Shown here: positions 10,051-20,965 of the stretch, one piece after another
How positions within the stretch are numbered: the stretch's first letter is position 1
Layout of the letters: each line of letters starts with the position of its first letter
DNA from: Adiantum capillus-veneris
Taxonomy: Eukaryota; Streptophyta; Polypodiopsida; Polypodiales; Pteridaceae
Direction: 5' to 3'
NCBI GenBank assembly: GCA_014529385.2
Contig: CM043959.1
Span: 90,035,529 to 90,099,528 of the forward strand
DNA length: 64,000 bases
Notes under the pieces: model-generated
Told to the model about the DNA's origin: nothing
Databases searched by the model: none
What the model saw: the letters and a program-made list of their open reading frames with translations, nothing else
Translations under genes and position numbers: made by a program

Positions 10051-11126
10051 CCCATCTAGATAGGCATGATTGGCTCCTTTTCTTTAATAGTATACTACCT
10101 ATGGCTAAAATGGCTCATTATTTGGATGATCTGTCATTGATTGCCCTTTATTTTGCAAATTTGATATGTTGTAATTTCGCCCAAAATTTGACTTGTGCCA
10201 AATTCTTCCAAATTTGACATGCGAAGCTCTTGCTTTGCTGATCCGACGTTTGTTTTTAGAACTTGATTTTGAATTTCTCACTCACTTAAATTTTTATCCT
10301 TATTAGCTATTTTTATTAAAAAATTAGTTAAAATTATTAATATCGGGCCTAAAATTAGCGAAAATTCTTTCCTATGCTTATATATACATACTCTGACTCT
10401 AGTAATCATGTCAATCAAAAAATCTTGATATGGCTCATTATTATGTCTGATAAGAGGTTAATCTGGATAAAAAGCAATCAAAAAGAAAAATTTAAGTGAA
10501 AAAACACACATTATACACTATACATGTGAATTTTCAACATCTTGTAGCAAAAGGTCTTGTAATAGGTTGCTATAGCTATTGCTACTCCCCCCTTCCCATT
10601 GTGAGTCATCCCAGACAAAGGTTTATATAATGTGCATGGGCGTGAGTGCCATATATATGCAAGGCTATGGAATGTAGCTCTATTATGTCAATGGAAGAGA
10701 TGCACTAGGTAACAATATGGTGTGCAAGATGCGGCTACTAAATGGATTGTTGACTAGCTTTTTTGGCGAGGCTCCATCTAAACTACGTGGTCCAAATAAA
10801 ATAATTTTAAAATGGCGCGCTCTATCTTGATTTGTTGGGTGTGTAACTACTGTGGAATTCATTTTAGTGGGTAGTCGGTCTTTGGTACACACTTGTGCTT
10901 TGGTGTAAAAGCGACTGAGCTGGTTGTCAGAGTGGTTGCTTGGGTCTCCATTTCCATTTGGTCTTTGTAGTTTCGGGTTGATTGTTTGGTTTGCACTTCA
11001 AACTCCATTTATATTCGAGTTGGTTTGGTTTGGGTTTTGTAGATTTTTTGGGCTGTCATTTCCAAGTATAGCTGCTAGTAGATTCCTGAGATTCTTTGGT
11101 GTTTGTCTCTTTGAGGTTGTAGGAAC
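10051..11126. other. Intergenic, no gene seen
   Basis: A/T-rich sequence with only short unsupported open frames. It lies between the element A LTR and element B. Confidence 0.5.
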
Positions 11127-12830
11127 TGATAGCCGTTTTTCGGCTCTTTGTAATTGCCACAGTGAGTTACCTCACCCTACCAAAATCACCCAAACACTGT
11201 GGCTATCCCTACCATTTCACTGTATATAGGTGCGTGTGAGTTAGGGGACTTTTCCCATATCTCCTTACTGAAATAAAAAACCCTCAATTAGCTAGTCATT
11301 GGGCTAGTTGAGCCAAAAAAATAAAAAATATAAAAAATATAAGTATATTATGGCCCATGCATATGTAAATATTTTTTTGTATATAGGGCTTAAATAAAAG
11401 ATTTTTTCATAATTATTTAAATATTTCTACCTAGGTGTGTGTTATTTATGCTCTGTACATTGCCTCACCATTACCAAATTTTTCTTACCATTTTTCATAC
11501 TCTTTATTCCATATAGAAATATTTTCATGTAAGCTTCTCTTATATTTGGTGTAACTCCACCCCAACAAAAATCCAAAAAAACTAGTTTTATTTATGTGTA
11601 TATTTTTTCACTATTGTGATTTTTCCCTTCCTACATCTATTTTGTTTTTTTTTTCTAAAAAAATAGAACACCAAGAATATTTATCTTTTTATGGTAGCCT
11701 CATAATGAGAGAGATTTCTTTTGACCCCTTTATATTTTTTCCACTTATATTATTTATATTTGACATGTACATATTTTTTAGACCTCTCAATATTTGATTT
11801 TCTTAGTTGTACTATTCACTTATATCATAATCTCAACAATATCTTCAATTATAGACCTACCAAATAAGGTCAAGGGTAGGTGGCATGCATACATGCACTA
11901 TGGAGGGCTCACTCTTAGAGGTATACAAAAGAATCATCCAAAGAAGGACCCCACAAGGACCTTGTGCAGTGGAAAAAAACGGTCGGTTTTGCTGAATTTT
12001 TAAAGTTCACTTGCTCTCCGAACTTGAAAAGTTGATACAAACAAAAGTTGTAGCTCGTGGGCTGAACTTTTGCCTCAAATTTTTTCATATTTTTTTGAGC
12101 TACGAGCTGTGAGCTATGATTTTATTAGTGGACCCCAGTTTTCCCATGCTATGCAGCCACACTCTCTCTTCCACTTTATCATTTTCCTCTTTCACACACA
12201 CTTCTCCACTCATCATCCCCACCTCTCTCACCACTCCTCTCTGCACCCTACTCACCTTCTCCTCAACCTTGAAGAATAAGAGAAACCATGGTGAACTCAT
12301 ACCTCCCACACACAATTCCATTCCAAAATTGACCACCTAGTCTCATTTTTCCTCCTCCAATTTACCCATATCTATCAAAAAAACCACAAAATTCAGCCTC
12401 TTCTCTTAAAATACAGCATCATGGTGGTTGATTACTCATCTTCAATTACCTTGTCTCTCAAGGAAGGTCAAGAGTGGAGAAAAAATGTACCGTTAAAGCT
12501 AGTGGACCGTCAACAAGCGTCAAAATTGGCCCTACTCAAGACACTTGGAGCATCAACCTTGTAAGAAATCCACCTTTTTTTACCTCTTAAGAGTTTTTCT
12601 TCCTTATTTGTATCCTACATGGATACTCCCATTGTAAATATCCAATTCCATTTGTAAATTAATACTAACTCTACTAACACTAACCCACTATGAAAAGTCC
12701 TATCACCTCCATTTCTCTCCTCTCTCTTTCCCCACCAACTTCTTGATAATTCCAAGCAAAAGAAATTAGATAAATTGCTGAAAATCTAACCCAACCATGG
12801 TTAGAGGAGTAACCCTAGCCTTCAAAATTG

Positions 12831-12840
12831 CTATAAAAGG
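12831..12840 (+). promoter_or_regulatory. TATA box of the 5' LTR of element B
   Basis: CTATAAAAGG, conserved in the 3' LTR at 19434-19443. It is well placed to drive the element transcript, with R and U5 extending to 13809. Confidence 0.65.
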
Positions 12841-13506
12841 AGGGTGTAGCTAGCACAAAAGGGGGAGCCATAAGCAAGAGCACTATGCTATAGCTTGAGA
12901 AGCCAAGCTCAACCTCTCTAGAAGGAGCTCTTGAGTGGAAGCTCATTGTCTTATGCATGTGCATGTGTTGTAATAGGGGATTAGCAAGGGAACTCTATGC
13001 CATTGTAAGAGAGAGAGTGATGATTCAATTGAGAGTAGAAAATCTATCATTTCTCCTACTAGTGTAAGCCCAACATTTGCTGAATCAAGGAGGGTGGATT
13101 TGGACAAAGCTTAGATACTTTGTCTCCCTTCCAACGTGAAGTAATGGACAACAATGATGCGTAAGTGTCTTGGTGTTTTTTGTTAAGTTCTTGATAGCTT
13201 GTCTCTGGTGTTGTCATCAATCTAGCCATAAATCCCACATACTGTAAGAGGGCGACAGGGTGGAGAGGACTCCCCTGGCCTTAAGACAGTGATTGGGGTG
13301 GTTTTTCTTGTGATGTGTTGTGGTGAAATTTACGCAAGCTATGTTGAACAAATACTAATCTCACTTTGATTTATCATGACAGATTTGTAAGAAGGCATTA
13401 GTGCAACAAGCACCCCGGCCCCTTCCCCCTTCTCTCTCTTTCTTACATATATATATTTATGTTTGCTTGATCATTAACGATACACTTCAAAGCAGCCCGA
13501 GCACCA

Positions 13507-13509
<3 letters not shown>

Positions 13510-13548
<39 letters not shown>
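13510..13548. repeat. (CT)n microsatellite in the 5' LTR
   Basis: About 19 CT units. The matching tract in the 3' LTR (20108-20166) has about 29, so the two LTRs have diverged at this site since insertion. Confidence 0.97.
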
Positions 13549-13549
<1 letters not shown>

Positions 13550-13812
13550 TTTTAGTGTGTGAGAGTGTTCCATTGGTGTTAGGGTTAGTGTAAATTCCTT
13601 GCTTGTTTGTGGGTTGCTCTAACGATTCTCCTCTTTTGCGTCCTAGTTCGCTCTTAAACTAGGTGGTGCCCCTTGTGTAGTTGGGATTTGGCTGGGGGGT
13701 TTGTTATTTTGGTTTGTGTTGTGTTGTGCCCCAACCCCATTGAGCAGCACGGGAGCCTTGAAGGGTGTCTAGAGGTTGCTCTTCTTGTTGCCCGCCCCGG
13801 ACCGCCTCAAAT

Positions 13813-13829
13813 TGGTGCCCCCACTGAGG
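13813..13829 (+). other. Primer binding site of element B
   Basis: TGGTGCCCCCACTGAGG lies three bases after the LTR end and starts with the TGG expected to pair with a tRNA CCA end. A very similar TGGTGCCCCCAC occurs at 26000 in relic C, so the two probably belong to one lineage. I do not assign the tRNA. Confidence 0.7.
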
Positions 13830-13884
13830 AACGGCTTGTGTATTTTTGTGTAGAATCAACCTTTAGCATAGTCAAGTAGTTTGC

Positions 13885-14097
13885 ATGAATCACGAAAATT
13901 TGTATGATCCCTTCATTCCCATTGCAAGGCAAAAGGTACACATAATTGTTAGTACTAAGTTGCAATTTCAACGTGTCATTCGTAGAATTTTAGGTCCTCT
14001 TAGGTTGGCCGAGATAAACGCTTCAGTAAATCATTTTATTTTGCCTCTCATTAGGTACGACCTTAGTTTGGACGTCTATATTTTTGTTTTGTTTTAA
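13885..14097 (+). CDS. Small extra ORF 1 of element B, unknown function
   Basis: 70 codons, rich in I, V, L, R and F, with no signal peptide or known motif. It is related to the next ORF: both follow a PF..P.ARxxVxI / FTPHIRINIAIS start, an F.QR..…LG..R.AEI-type centre, an NP/NHFILPLI block and a DVYIFVL / DVHVFIL end. Neither resembles gag or pol proteins I know. They may be accessory ORFs of this retrotransposon lineage or exons of one duplicated gene. Confidence 0.5.
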   Translation: MNHENLYDPFIPIARQKVHIIVSTKLQFQRVIRRILGPLRLAEINASVNHFILPLIRYDLSLDVYIFVLF

Positions 14098-14118
14098 GCA
14101 TTAGGTCATGCATAGACC

Positions 14119-14337
14119 ATGGATAATGGCCCAGGAATAGAGGTTTTCCCCTTCCATTTCACTCCACACATTAGAATAAACATTGCAATTAGTAGGAAAA
14201 TCCATTTTCAACAACGTATGGTGTTCATGTTTGGTGCCCAAAGAGTAGGAGAAATTCTTGCATCACCAAACCCTGTCATTCTACATCTCATCAACTACCA
14301 CACTTCTTTTGATGTACATGTGTTCATTTTAATTTAA
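14119..14337 (+). CDS. Small extra ORF 2 of element B, paralogue of extra ORF 1
   Basis: 72 codons in a tandem arrangement with the previous ORF, 21 bases after it. Shared positions include the isoleucine-rich N-terminal third, the GAQRVGEI / GPLRLAEI motif and the Y..SFDVHVFIL end. The duplication suggests that the peptide, not just the DNA, has been kept. No function can be assigned. Confidence 0.5.
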   Translation: MDNGPGIEVFPFHFTPHIRINIAISRKIHFQQRMVFMFGAQRVGEILASPNPVILHLINYHTSFDVHVFILI

Positions 14338-14371
14338 AATGAAGTGCAGCCTGGCAAAATAGTGTGTATGT

Positions 14372-14917
14372 TTGTTTTTTCTTTGTCCAAGTTGTTACAA
14401 GAAACAAAAAACAATCATTTGTTCTAACTGGGAATGTGTGTGCAGTGAAAGTTCAATCCTTAGAGATCTAGCTCTATTACCAATTGAGTTGCAGGAGCAA
14501 GTAGTAAGGCATCTCCCTCATAACAAGAGGGTGGTGAAGTTAAGACGGAAGGTCCTACGCATGGATTCCATTTTCCTCTTGTTGTTGGGCACTAAGGAAG
14601 ACCGCGCATTCATCCAACTAGTGTGTGCCCTAAGATTGGTAAATAGAGTGAAATTTGGCGTTTGGCGAGTGCATTTCACCATTGAGGAAGACTCTTCAGG
14701 AAACTTGCGGCCAGAGTTCATGCTTCATAGACTCACATTTGGTGAATTTTTCCCTCATTTGCGTCTTATTAATAGTCTTCCTTTCGCTTTCAACAAAGGA
14801 GATAGGGAGCTATTTAGAGCTTGTCTTAATAAAGAGAGCATAGATAAGATTGCAAATTTGTATAAATTCTCATCCTTCTCTACTTTCTATGACACTTTGT
14901 TCATAGAGACATTGTAA
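14372..14917 (+). CDS. Extra ORF 3 of element B, unknown protein
   Basis: 181 codons. After an N-terminal Cys-containing segment it has a core of LLPIELQEQVVRHLPHNKRV, then a FIQLVCALRLVNRVKFGVW segment and a LTFGEF.PHLRLINSLPF segment. The start of the core looks superficially like an F-box helix (LP.E....V...LP), but the rest does not support an F-box protein. It is clearly paralogous to the next ORF. Such ORFs before gag are known in some large plant Ty3 elements (for example Ogre-type ORF1). Homology to those is not shown here. Confidence 0.55.
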   Translation: MFFLCPSCYKKQKTIICSNWECVCSESSILRDLALLPIELQEQVVRHLPHNKRVVKLRRKVLRMDSIFLLLLGTKEDRAFIQLVCALRLVNRVKFGVWRVHFTIEEDSSGNLRPEFMLHRLTFGEFFPHLRLINSLPFAFNKGDRELFRACLNKESIDKIANLYKFSSFSTFYDTLFIETL

Positions 14918-14963
14918 ATCTCTTTATGCTTTTGAATGATTTAACCATAATCCTAAGGAGTTT

Positions 14964-15422
14964 TTGTCCACAAATTTTGTAGCACAAGTGGAGTCTTTAA
15001 ATCTTGCAAACTTGAGTGGACTTGATGAGGATGTTCTTTATGAAATTGTGAGAAGGTTGCCTCACTCTGACTGTGTGGAACTCGAAGGAAAGGAGCTCCT
15101 AGTCAATTGCTACTTTCTCACGGCCTTCGACGAGCATGAAGATCTAGTTTTTATACAAACCGCTTGTGCGTTGGGAATTGTAGAACAAGTGCAATTTATC
15201 ACTTGGGACGTGGTTGCTCTTTTGGATCCAAAAAATGAAGTTCTAGAGATTTTTGTTTATCGCCTTAGCTTTGAAGAATTTCAACCCTTCTTAGAGCTCA
15301 TCAATAGTCTACCTTTTTGTTTTGATCAAACAAATCGAGACCTCATTGAAGCTTGGATAGTTGAAGAAGAAAACCTAGAGTGGTATTTTCTTACTTCTTC
15401 ATTTGCAGGCGAGTGGTTCTAA
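14964..15422 (+). CDS. Extra ORF 4 of element B, paralogue of extra ORF 3
   Basis: 152 codons, acidic. The first residues may be upstream of a true start. It shares with ORF 3 the L..DVLYEIVRRLPHSD helix, FIQTACALGIVEQVQFITW, LSFEEFQPFLELINSLPF and the following FDQTNRDLIEAW / FNKGDRELFRAC block, spaced alike. ORFs 1-4 therefore form two duplicated pairs placed between the PBS and gag. All are intact while gag downstream has a stop. Confidence 0.55.
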   Translation: MSTNFVAQVESLNLANLSGLDEDVLYEIVRRLPHSDCVELEGKELLVNCYFLTAFDEHEDLVFIQTACALGIVEQVQFITWDVVALLDPKNEVLEIFVYRLSFEEFQPFLELINSLPFCFDQTNRDLIEAWIVEEENLEWYFLTSSFAGEWF

Positions 15423-15471
15423 ATCTCTATTGTATCCCTTATTGTAACTCGTGTTGTAATCTTTCATAATA

Positions 15472-16671
15472 ATGGAGAGCCAACGCCAAATGTCTGGATA
15501 TCCTCTTTTCTTTGGAGAGCCTGGAGAGGATGCAGAATTATTTTTAGCAAATTTCAAGATGTCTTGCCGTATCAAGAGGATAGTAACCGATCAAGAACGT
15601 GTAGAAATGTTTGAGGTGGTCCTTAGGAAAGATGCTAGTACTTGGTTTGACTCTTTGCCTGAGGAAGTTAAGGGGAATTACACAGAAGTTTTGAATCATT
15701 TTAAGAGATACTTCTTTGATCCCCAAAACACTCAAAAACTATGGCAAGACATTGTTTCTCATAAGCAAAAAGACTTAGATGACTACTACTTGTACAAGCA
15801 AGAGTTTCTACGTCTTTGGGCTCTATGGATATGAAATGTTGCTAACCCTGGTGATGGTGCAGAATTTTTAAAGAAGGAGAGGTTCATAGCCGGACTCTTT
15901 CCTGACCTTAAGGTAAAAGTTGAGGCGGGTGCACCTACTACTTTTGATGCAGTTGAAACTAGGGTTGCTGAGAAGTATAGGAAACTCAAGTGCTTAAGGG
16001 GAGAGGTTCCAATAGAAGGTCTTAGACCCAAAGGTAAGTCACAAGCATCAACATCTAGGGAGCTTCCTGAGGTAACGGCTGAAGTGATTGAGAAGTTAAA
16101 TGAATCTTTAAGCAGCCTGTCAATTCACCTTGCACAAGCTGTAGGTCCAAAGGGACAAGAAAAGAAGTCAGAAGAGAGAGAGCCACGAACTAGGAGAGTC
16201 TTGCAATGTTGGAATTGCGGAGAGTCTGGACATGGGATGTATAATTGTCCTTGGCCCCGTGGAGAGCCAGGGACACCTAACTTGAATTACCCAGTGATGA
16301 ATGCAGGAGAAGGAGTTGGTCAACAACGAAGGCTTCTACAAAGGCCAAATGGACCAAGACCACCTCCACAAGGGGTAGAAGGAGTTCCACCTTTGCCAGA
16401 TCCAAATGTGCATGTGGTAGAGGTGACAAATTCAAATGAGTTTGACATGGAAGAAAATGGCATTAAGCGTGGCCGAGGAAAAGGTAAAGAGAAAGAGGGT
16501 GTCCCATCACAGAGTGACCATGGACAAGGCAAGAAGGCAAAGGAGATCAAGGAAGCTAAGAGGACTCGACGTCGTATCAATCTCCAAGACTTCCCTCTTG
16601 GACATGGTATGGCTCCATACAACTTGTTGGAAGACATGCGAGGTAAGGGTCTTGATATCTCATGGCCTTAG
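15472..16671 (+). pseudogene. gag of element B, one internal stop
   Basis: The frame runs from ATG at 15472 (MESQRQMSGYPLFFGEPGED) through a retrotransposon capsid domain (LRKDASTWFDSLPEEVKGNY, HFKRYFFDPQNT) to a TGA at 15832-15834. In the same frame it continues with ERFIAGLFPDLKVKVEAG and a CCHC zinc knuckle (CWNCGESGHGMYNC) near 16207. A Lys/Arg-rich tail follows, ending in a TAG at 16669-16671. Both stops are single codons in an otherwise open frame. Product: nucleocapsid/capsid precursor that packages element RNA. Confidence 0.88.
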
Positions 16672-17691
16672 TTTCTTGCATTATGCCCACAAGTTAGGAG
16701 GGATTTAACAAAGGCAGTTAGCACTAGGAGAAAGGTAAAAGAGAGTTTTCCTGTTGTAAAAATTGCACATGCTGAAATGAACGAGGATATTACACCTGTG
16801 CTAGATTGTTACATAAAAGGAAGATTGGTTAGGAAAGGTCTACTGGATGGGGGTGCACAAATTTGCATCATGACAGAAGGGCTCATGCAAAGACTAGGCA
16901 TGCACATCCATGAGACACCTGAAATCAAAGTGAAAATGGCAAACAATAGCAAGGCTAGGTGCGTAGGCATTTGTAAAAATGTTTTTGTGGAGGCCTTTGG
17001 CATTAAGAAGGCAGTGGATTTCTATGTCATGTCTACCAAGGGAAATGGTTACCCATTTATCCTAGGAAGACCATGGCTAATGAAAATGCGAGCTTTGCAG
17101 GATTGGGAGAGTGGAAAGCTAATTTGCAGGAATGACAATCACAAGAAGGTTGTCTTTGACATGAAGGAGCAACGCCAAGAGGAGCTCCATGAAGAATCAT
17201 CTCAAAGTGAGACGGAAGAAGGTTGGACCGATAGCACTTCAAAAGAAGAAAGTAGCGGCAGCATTACTGAAGAGGAGTCTTCCATCGAAGTCATGGGGGT
17301 AAGGTTTAAGCCAAGCAACCAAGAGACCTCTTGTCAAGGCTTGGAGGAGGTAGGTCCTCAAGAGAACGAAGGTGTTCAAGATGAAGGGATGCTGGAAGGT
17401 ATGCTATCAACAACACTTACAAAGGATGAAAGAGAGGAGTTCAAATGTGTGCTAAGGAAGTTTCCTAGGCTTTTTGCTAAAGACTACACCGACGTGCGTG
17501 GGGTAGATGTTGTTCAACACAAGATTGAGTTAAAGCCTGAGGCCACACCTGAAGCTCAGAAGCTACGAAGGCTAGGAGTTATAAAGGAACAGGCTCTACT
17601 CAAGGAGGTAAGAAAGCTTCTAGCAGCAGGTTTCATTTATCCAGTGGAGAATTCAGAGTGGAGCACTCTCTTTGGAAAAGATGCTCTATGA
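16672..17691 (+). pseudogene. Protease and truncated RT start of element B
   Basis: Same frame as gag. From 16777 the open part has LDCYIKGRLVRKGLLDGGAQ, where D-G-G-A fits the active site of this retropepsin group. It is followed by YPFILGRPWLMKMRALQ. An acidic Glu/Ser-rich linker leads into LKPEATPEAQKLRRLG and LLAAGFIYPVENSEW, the segment that opens RT in Ty3 elements. Nine codons later the frame ends. RT palm, RNase H and integrase are absent and the PPT begins at about 17713. Confidence 0.87.
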
Positions 17692-17712
17692 TGGTACATG
17701 AATATACCATCA

Positions 17713-17726
17713 TCCAGGGGGAGGGC
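17713..17726 (+). other. Polypurine tract of element B
   Basis: The purine run CCAGGGGGAGGG lies immediately before the 3' LTR, the position for second-strand priming. Confidence 0.75.
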
Positions 17727-19433
17727 TAATGATAGCCGTTTTTCGGCTCTTTGTAATTGCCACAGTGAGTTACCTCACCCTACCAAAATCACCCAACACT
17801 GTGGCTATCCCTACCATTTCACTGTATATAGGTGCGTGTGAGTTAGGGGACTTTTCCCATATCTCCTTACTGAAATAAAAAACCCTCAATTAGCTAGTCA
17901 TTGGGCTAGTTGAGCCAAAAAATATATATATATAAAAAATATAAGTATATTATGGCCCATGCATATGTAAATATTTTTTTGTATATAGGGCTTAAATAAA
18001 AGAGTTTTTCATAATTATTTAAATATTTCTACCTAGGTGTGTGTTATTTATGCTCTGTACATTGCCTCACCATTACCACAATTTTTCTTACCATTTTTCA
18101 TACTCTTTATTCCATATAGAAATATTTTCATGTAAGCTTCTCTTATATTTGGTGTAACTCCACCCCAACAAAAATCCAAAAAAACTAGTTTTATTTATGT
18201 GTATATTTTTTCACTATTGTGATTTTTCCCTTCCTACATCTATTTTGTTTTTTTTTTCTAAAAAAATAGAACACCAAGAATATTTATCTTTTTATGGTAG
18301 CCTCATAATGAGAGAGATTTCTTATGACCCCTTTATATTTTTTCCACTTATATTATTTATATTTGACATGTACATATTTTTTAGACCCCTCAATATTTGA
18401 TTTTCTTAGTTGTACTATTCACTTATATCATAATCTCAACAATATCTTAAATTATAGACCTACCAAATAAGGTCAAGGGTAGGTGGCATGCATACATGCA
18501 CTATGGAGGGCTCACTCTTGGAGGTATTCAAAAGAATCATCCAAAGAAGGGCCCCACAAGGATCTTGTGCAGTGGAAAAAAACGGTCGGTTTTGCTGAAT
18601 TTTTAAAGTTCACTTGCTCTCCGAATTTGAAAAGTTGATACAAACAAAAGTTGTAGCTCGTGGGCTGAACTTTTGCCTCAAATTTTTTCATATTTTTTTG
18701 AGCTACGAGCTGTGAGCTATGATTTTATTAGTGGACCCCAGTTTTCCCATGCTATGCAGCCACACTCTCTCTTCCACTTTATCATTTTCCTCTTTCACAC
18801 ACACTTCTCCACTCGTCATCCCCACCTCTCTCACCACTCCTCTCTGCACCCTACTCACCTTCTCCTCAACCTTGAAGAATCAGAGAAACCATGGTGAACT
18901 CATACCTCCCACACACAATTCCATTCCAAAATTGACCACCTAGTCTCATTTTTCCTCCTCCAATTTACCCATATCTATCAAAAAAACCACAAAATTCAGC
19001 CTCTTCTCTTAAAAGACAGCATCATGGTGGTTGATTACTCAGCTTCAATTACCTTGTCTCTCAAGGAAGGTCAAGAGTGGAGAAAAAATGTACCGTTAAA
19101 GCTAGTGGACCATCAACAAGCGTCAAAATTGGCCCTACTCAAGACACTTGGAGCATCAACCTTGTAAGAAATCCACCTTTTTTTACCTCTTAAGAGTTTT
19201 TCTTCCTTATTTGTATCCTACATGGATACTCCCATTGTAAATATCCAATTCCATTTGTAAATTAATACTAACTCTACTAACACTAACCCACTATGAAAAG
19301 TCCTATCACCTCCATTTCTCTCCTCTCTCTTTCCCCACCAACTTCTTGATAATTCCAAGCAAAAGAAATTAGATAAATTGTTGAAAATCTAACCCAACCA
19401 TGTTTAGAGGAGTAACCCTAGCCTTCAAAATTG

Positions 19434-19443
19434 CTATAAAAGG
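19434..19443 (+). promoter_or_regulatory. TATA box of the 3' LTR of element B
   Basis: CTATAAAAGG, identical to 12831-12840. It could direct read-out transcription into the flank to the right. Confidence 0.6.
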
Positions 19444-20104
19444 AGGGTGTAGCTAGCACAAAAGGGGGAGCCATAAGTAAGAGCACTATGCTATAGCTTG
19501 AGAAGCCAAGCTCAACCTGTCTAGAAGGAGCTCTTGAGTGGAAGCTCATTGTCTTATGCATGTGCATGTGTTGTAATAGGGGATTAGCAAGGGAACTCTA
19601 TGCCATTGTAAGAGAGAGAGTGATGATTCAATTGAGAGTAGGAAATCTATAATTTCTCCTACTAGTGTAAGCCCAACATTTGCTGAATCAAGGAGGGTGG
19701 ATTTGGACTAAGCTTGGATACTTTGTCTCCCTTCCAACGTGAAGTAATGGACAACAATGATGCGTAAGTGTCTTGGTGTTTTTTTTAAAGTTCTTGATAG
19801 CTTGTCTCTGGTGTTTTCATCAATCTAGCCATAAATCCCACATACTATAAGAGGGCGACAGGGTGGAGAGGACTCCCCTGGCCTTAAGACAGTGATTGGG
19901 GTGGTTTTTCTTGTGATGTGTTGTGGTGAAATTTACGCAAGCTATGTTGAACAAATACTAATCTCACTTTGATTTGTCATGACAGATTTGTAAGAAGGCA
20001 TTAGTGCAACAAGCACCCCCTTCCCCCTTCTCTCTCTTTCTTACATATATATATTTATGTTTGCTTGATCATTAACGATACACTTCAAAGCAGCCCGAGC
20101 ACCA

Positions 20105-20107
<3 letters not shown>

Positions 20108-20166
<59 letters not shown>
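20108..20166. repeat. (CT)n microsatellite in the 3' LTR
   Basis: About 29 CT units, longer than the allelic tract in the 5' LTR. Confidence 0.97.
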
Positions 20167-20169
<3 letters not shown>

Positions 20170-20419
20170 TTTTAGTGTGTGAGAGTGTTCCATTGGTGTT
20201 AGGGTTAGTGTAAATTCCTTGCTTGTTTGTGGGTTGCTCTAACGATTCTCCTCTTTTGCGTCCTAGTTCACTCTTAAACTAGGTGGTTCCCCTTGTGTAG
20301 TTGGGATTTGGCTGGGGGGTTTGTTATTTTGGTTTGTTTTGTGTTGTGCCCCAGCCCCATTGAGCAGCACGGGAGCCTTGAAGGGTTGCTCTTCTTGTTG
20401 CCCGCCCCGGACCGCCTCA

Positions 20420-20965
20420 GCACTTGCAAGAGTGGTTGGCTTGGTTAACCAGATTTTTTGTTGTTTGTTTTCCATAGTGGATTTATTCACCCATACGTGC
20501 TTGATTGATTGTCCATTGCATTGTAGTGTAGGTTTAGTCTTCAATTCATGTGTGGTTTTGCATCAATGGGTTGTACATCCCAAAGATGATAGTTTGTGTA
20601 AGAGATGCCATTAATGTTGAACTTTAAGGTTTCCTCCTGCCAATTGGGAACTTCTTTGTACATGTGTATCCATGATACACCTAGGATGATTTCTTCGTTA
20701 AGTTTTGTATATGCCATTACATCAAAGTGATGTTGGCATTCATGGCCATGTACGTTAATTCACACATTTTCTTGACTTAAACTGACCATACTCTTTCGGT
20801 TTGGAGCTCTACACTCGGATTGATTTGTCATCAGTTTTACATCTGGAATTTTCAATTAGATCTACCCAATCTCAATATTTTTCAAAATATTTTAGGTATA
20901 GCCCGCAGGGATGAGCAAGCTAGGGACATGTGGGTGAGATTGAGAGCAGAGACAGACAGATATCC
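20420..20965. other. Intergenic, no gene seen
   Basis: Flank of element B. Only short open frames without recognisable content. Confidence 0.5.

Larger units (their letters stand above)
11127..13809 (+). repeat. 5' LTR of element B (2.68 kb)
   Basis: TG…CA-bounded direct repeat matching 17730-20419. Visible differences are a shorter CT tract (13510-13548), a duplicated GGTGTCTAGAGGTTG segment near 13768, and scattered single bases. Open frames inside it are compositional and not treated as genes. Confidence 0.93.
11127..20419 (+). mobile_element. Large LTR retrotransposon B lacking RT/RNase H/integrase
   Basis: Two long direct repeats (11127-13809 and 17730-20419) both begin TGATAGCC and end CCGCCTCA. 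They enclose a PBS-like site, four small ORFs, gag, protease and the first residues of RT. The RT reading stops after PVENSEW and about 30 bases later the PPT and 3' LTR begin, so the catalytic pol was removed by an internal deletion. This layout fits the non-autonomous TR-GAG class. The LTRs are near identical by eye, so insertion is recent. Flanking 5-mers (GGAAC and GCACT) do not form a target duplication. Confidence 0.9.
17730..20419 (+). repeat. 3' LTR of element B (2.69 kb)
   Basis: Direct copy of the 5' LTR with few substitutions, a longer CT tract and a 15-base-scale deletion near 20385. After CCGCCTCA the sequence diverges from that following the 5' LTR, which fixes the boundary. Confidence 0.93.

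Noticed and set aside
12070-12340. Matching small ORFs in both LTRs of element B (also 18673-18943)
   Set aside because: They are duplicated because the LTRs are duplicated. Composition is low-complexity Ser/His/Pro and frames on both strands are equally open.
14372-14600. Host F-box gene
   Set aside because: Only a short LP…V…LP helix resembles an F-box. The ORF lies between LTRs and has a tandem paralogue, fitting a retroelement accessory ORF better.
11122-20424. Target duplication around element B
   Set aside because: The flanking 5-mers GGAAC and GCACT do not match, so I do not claim one.
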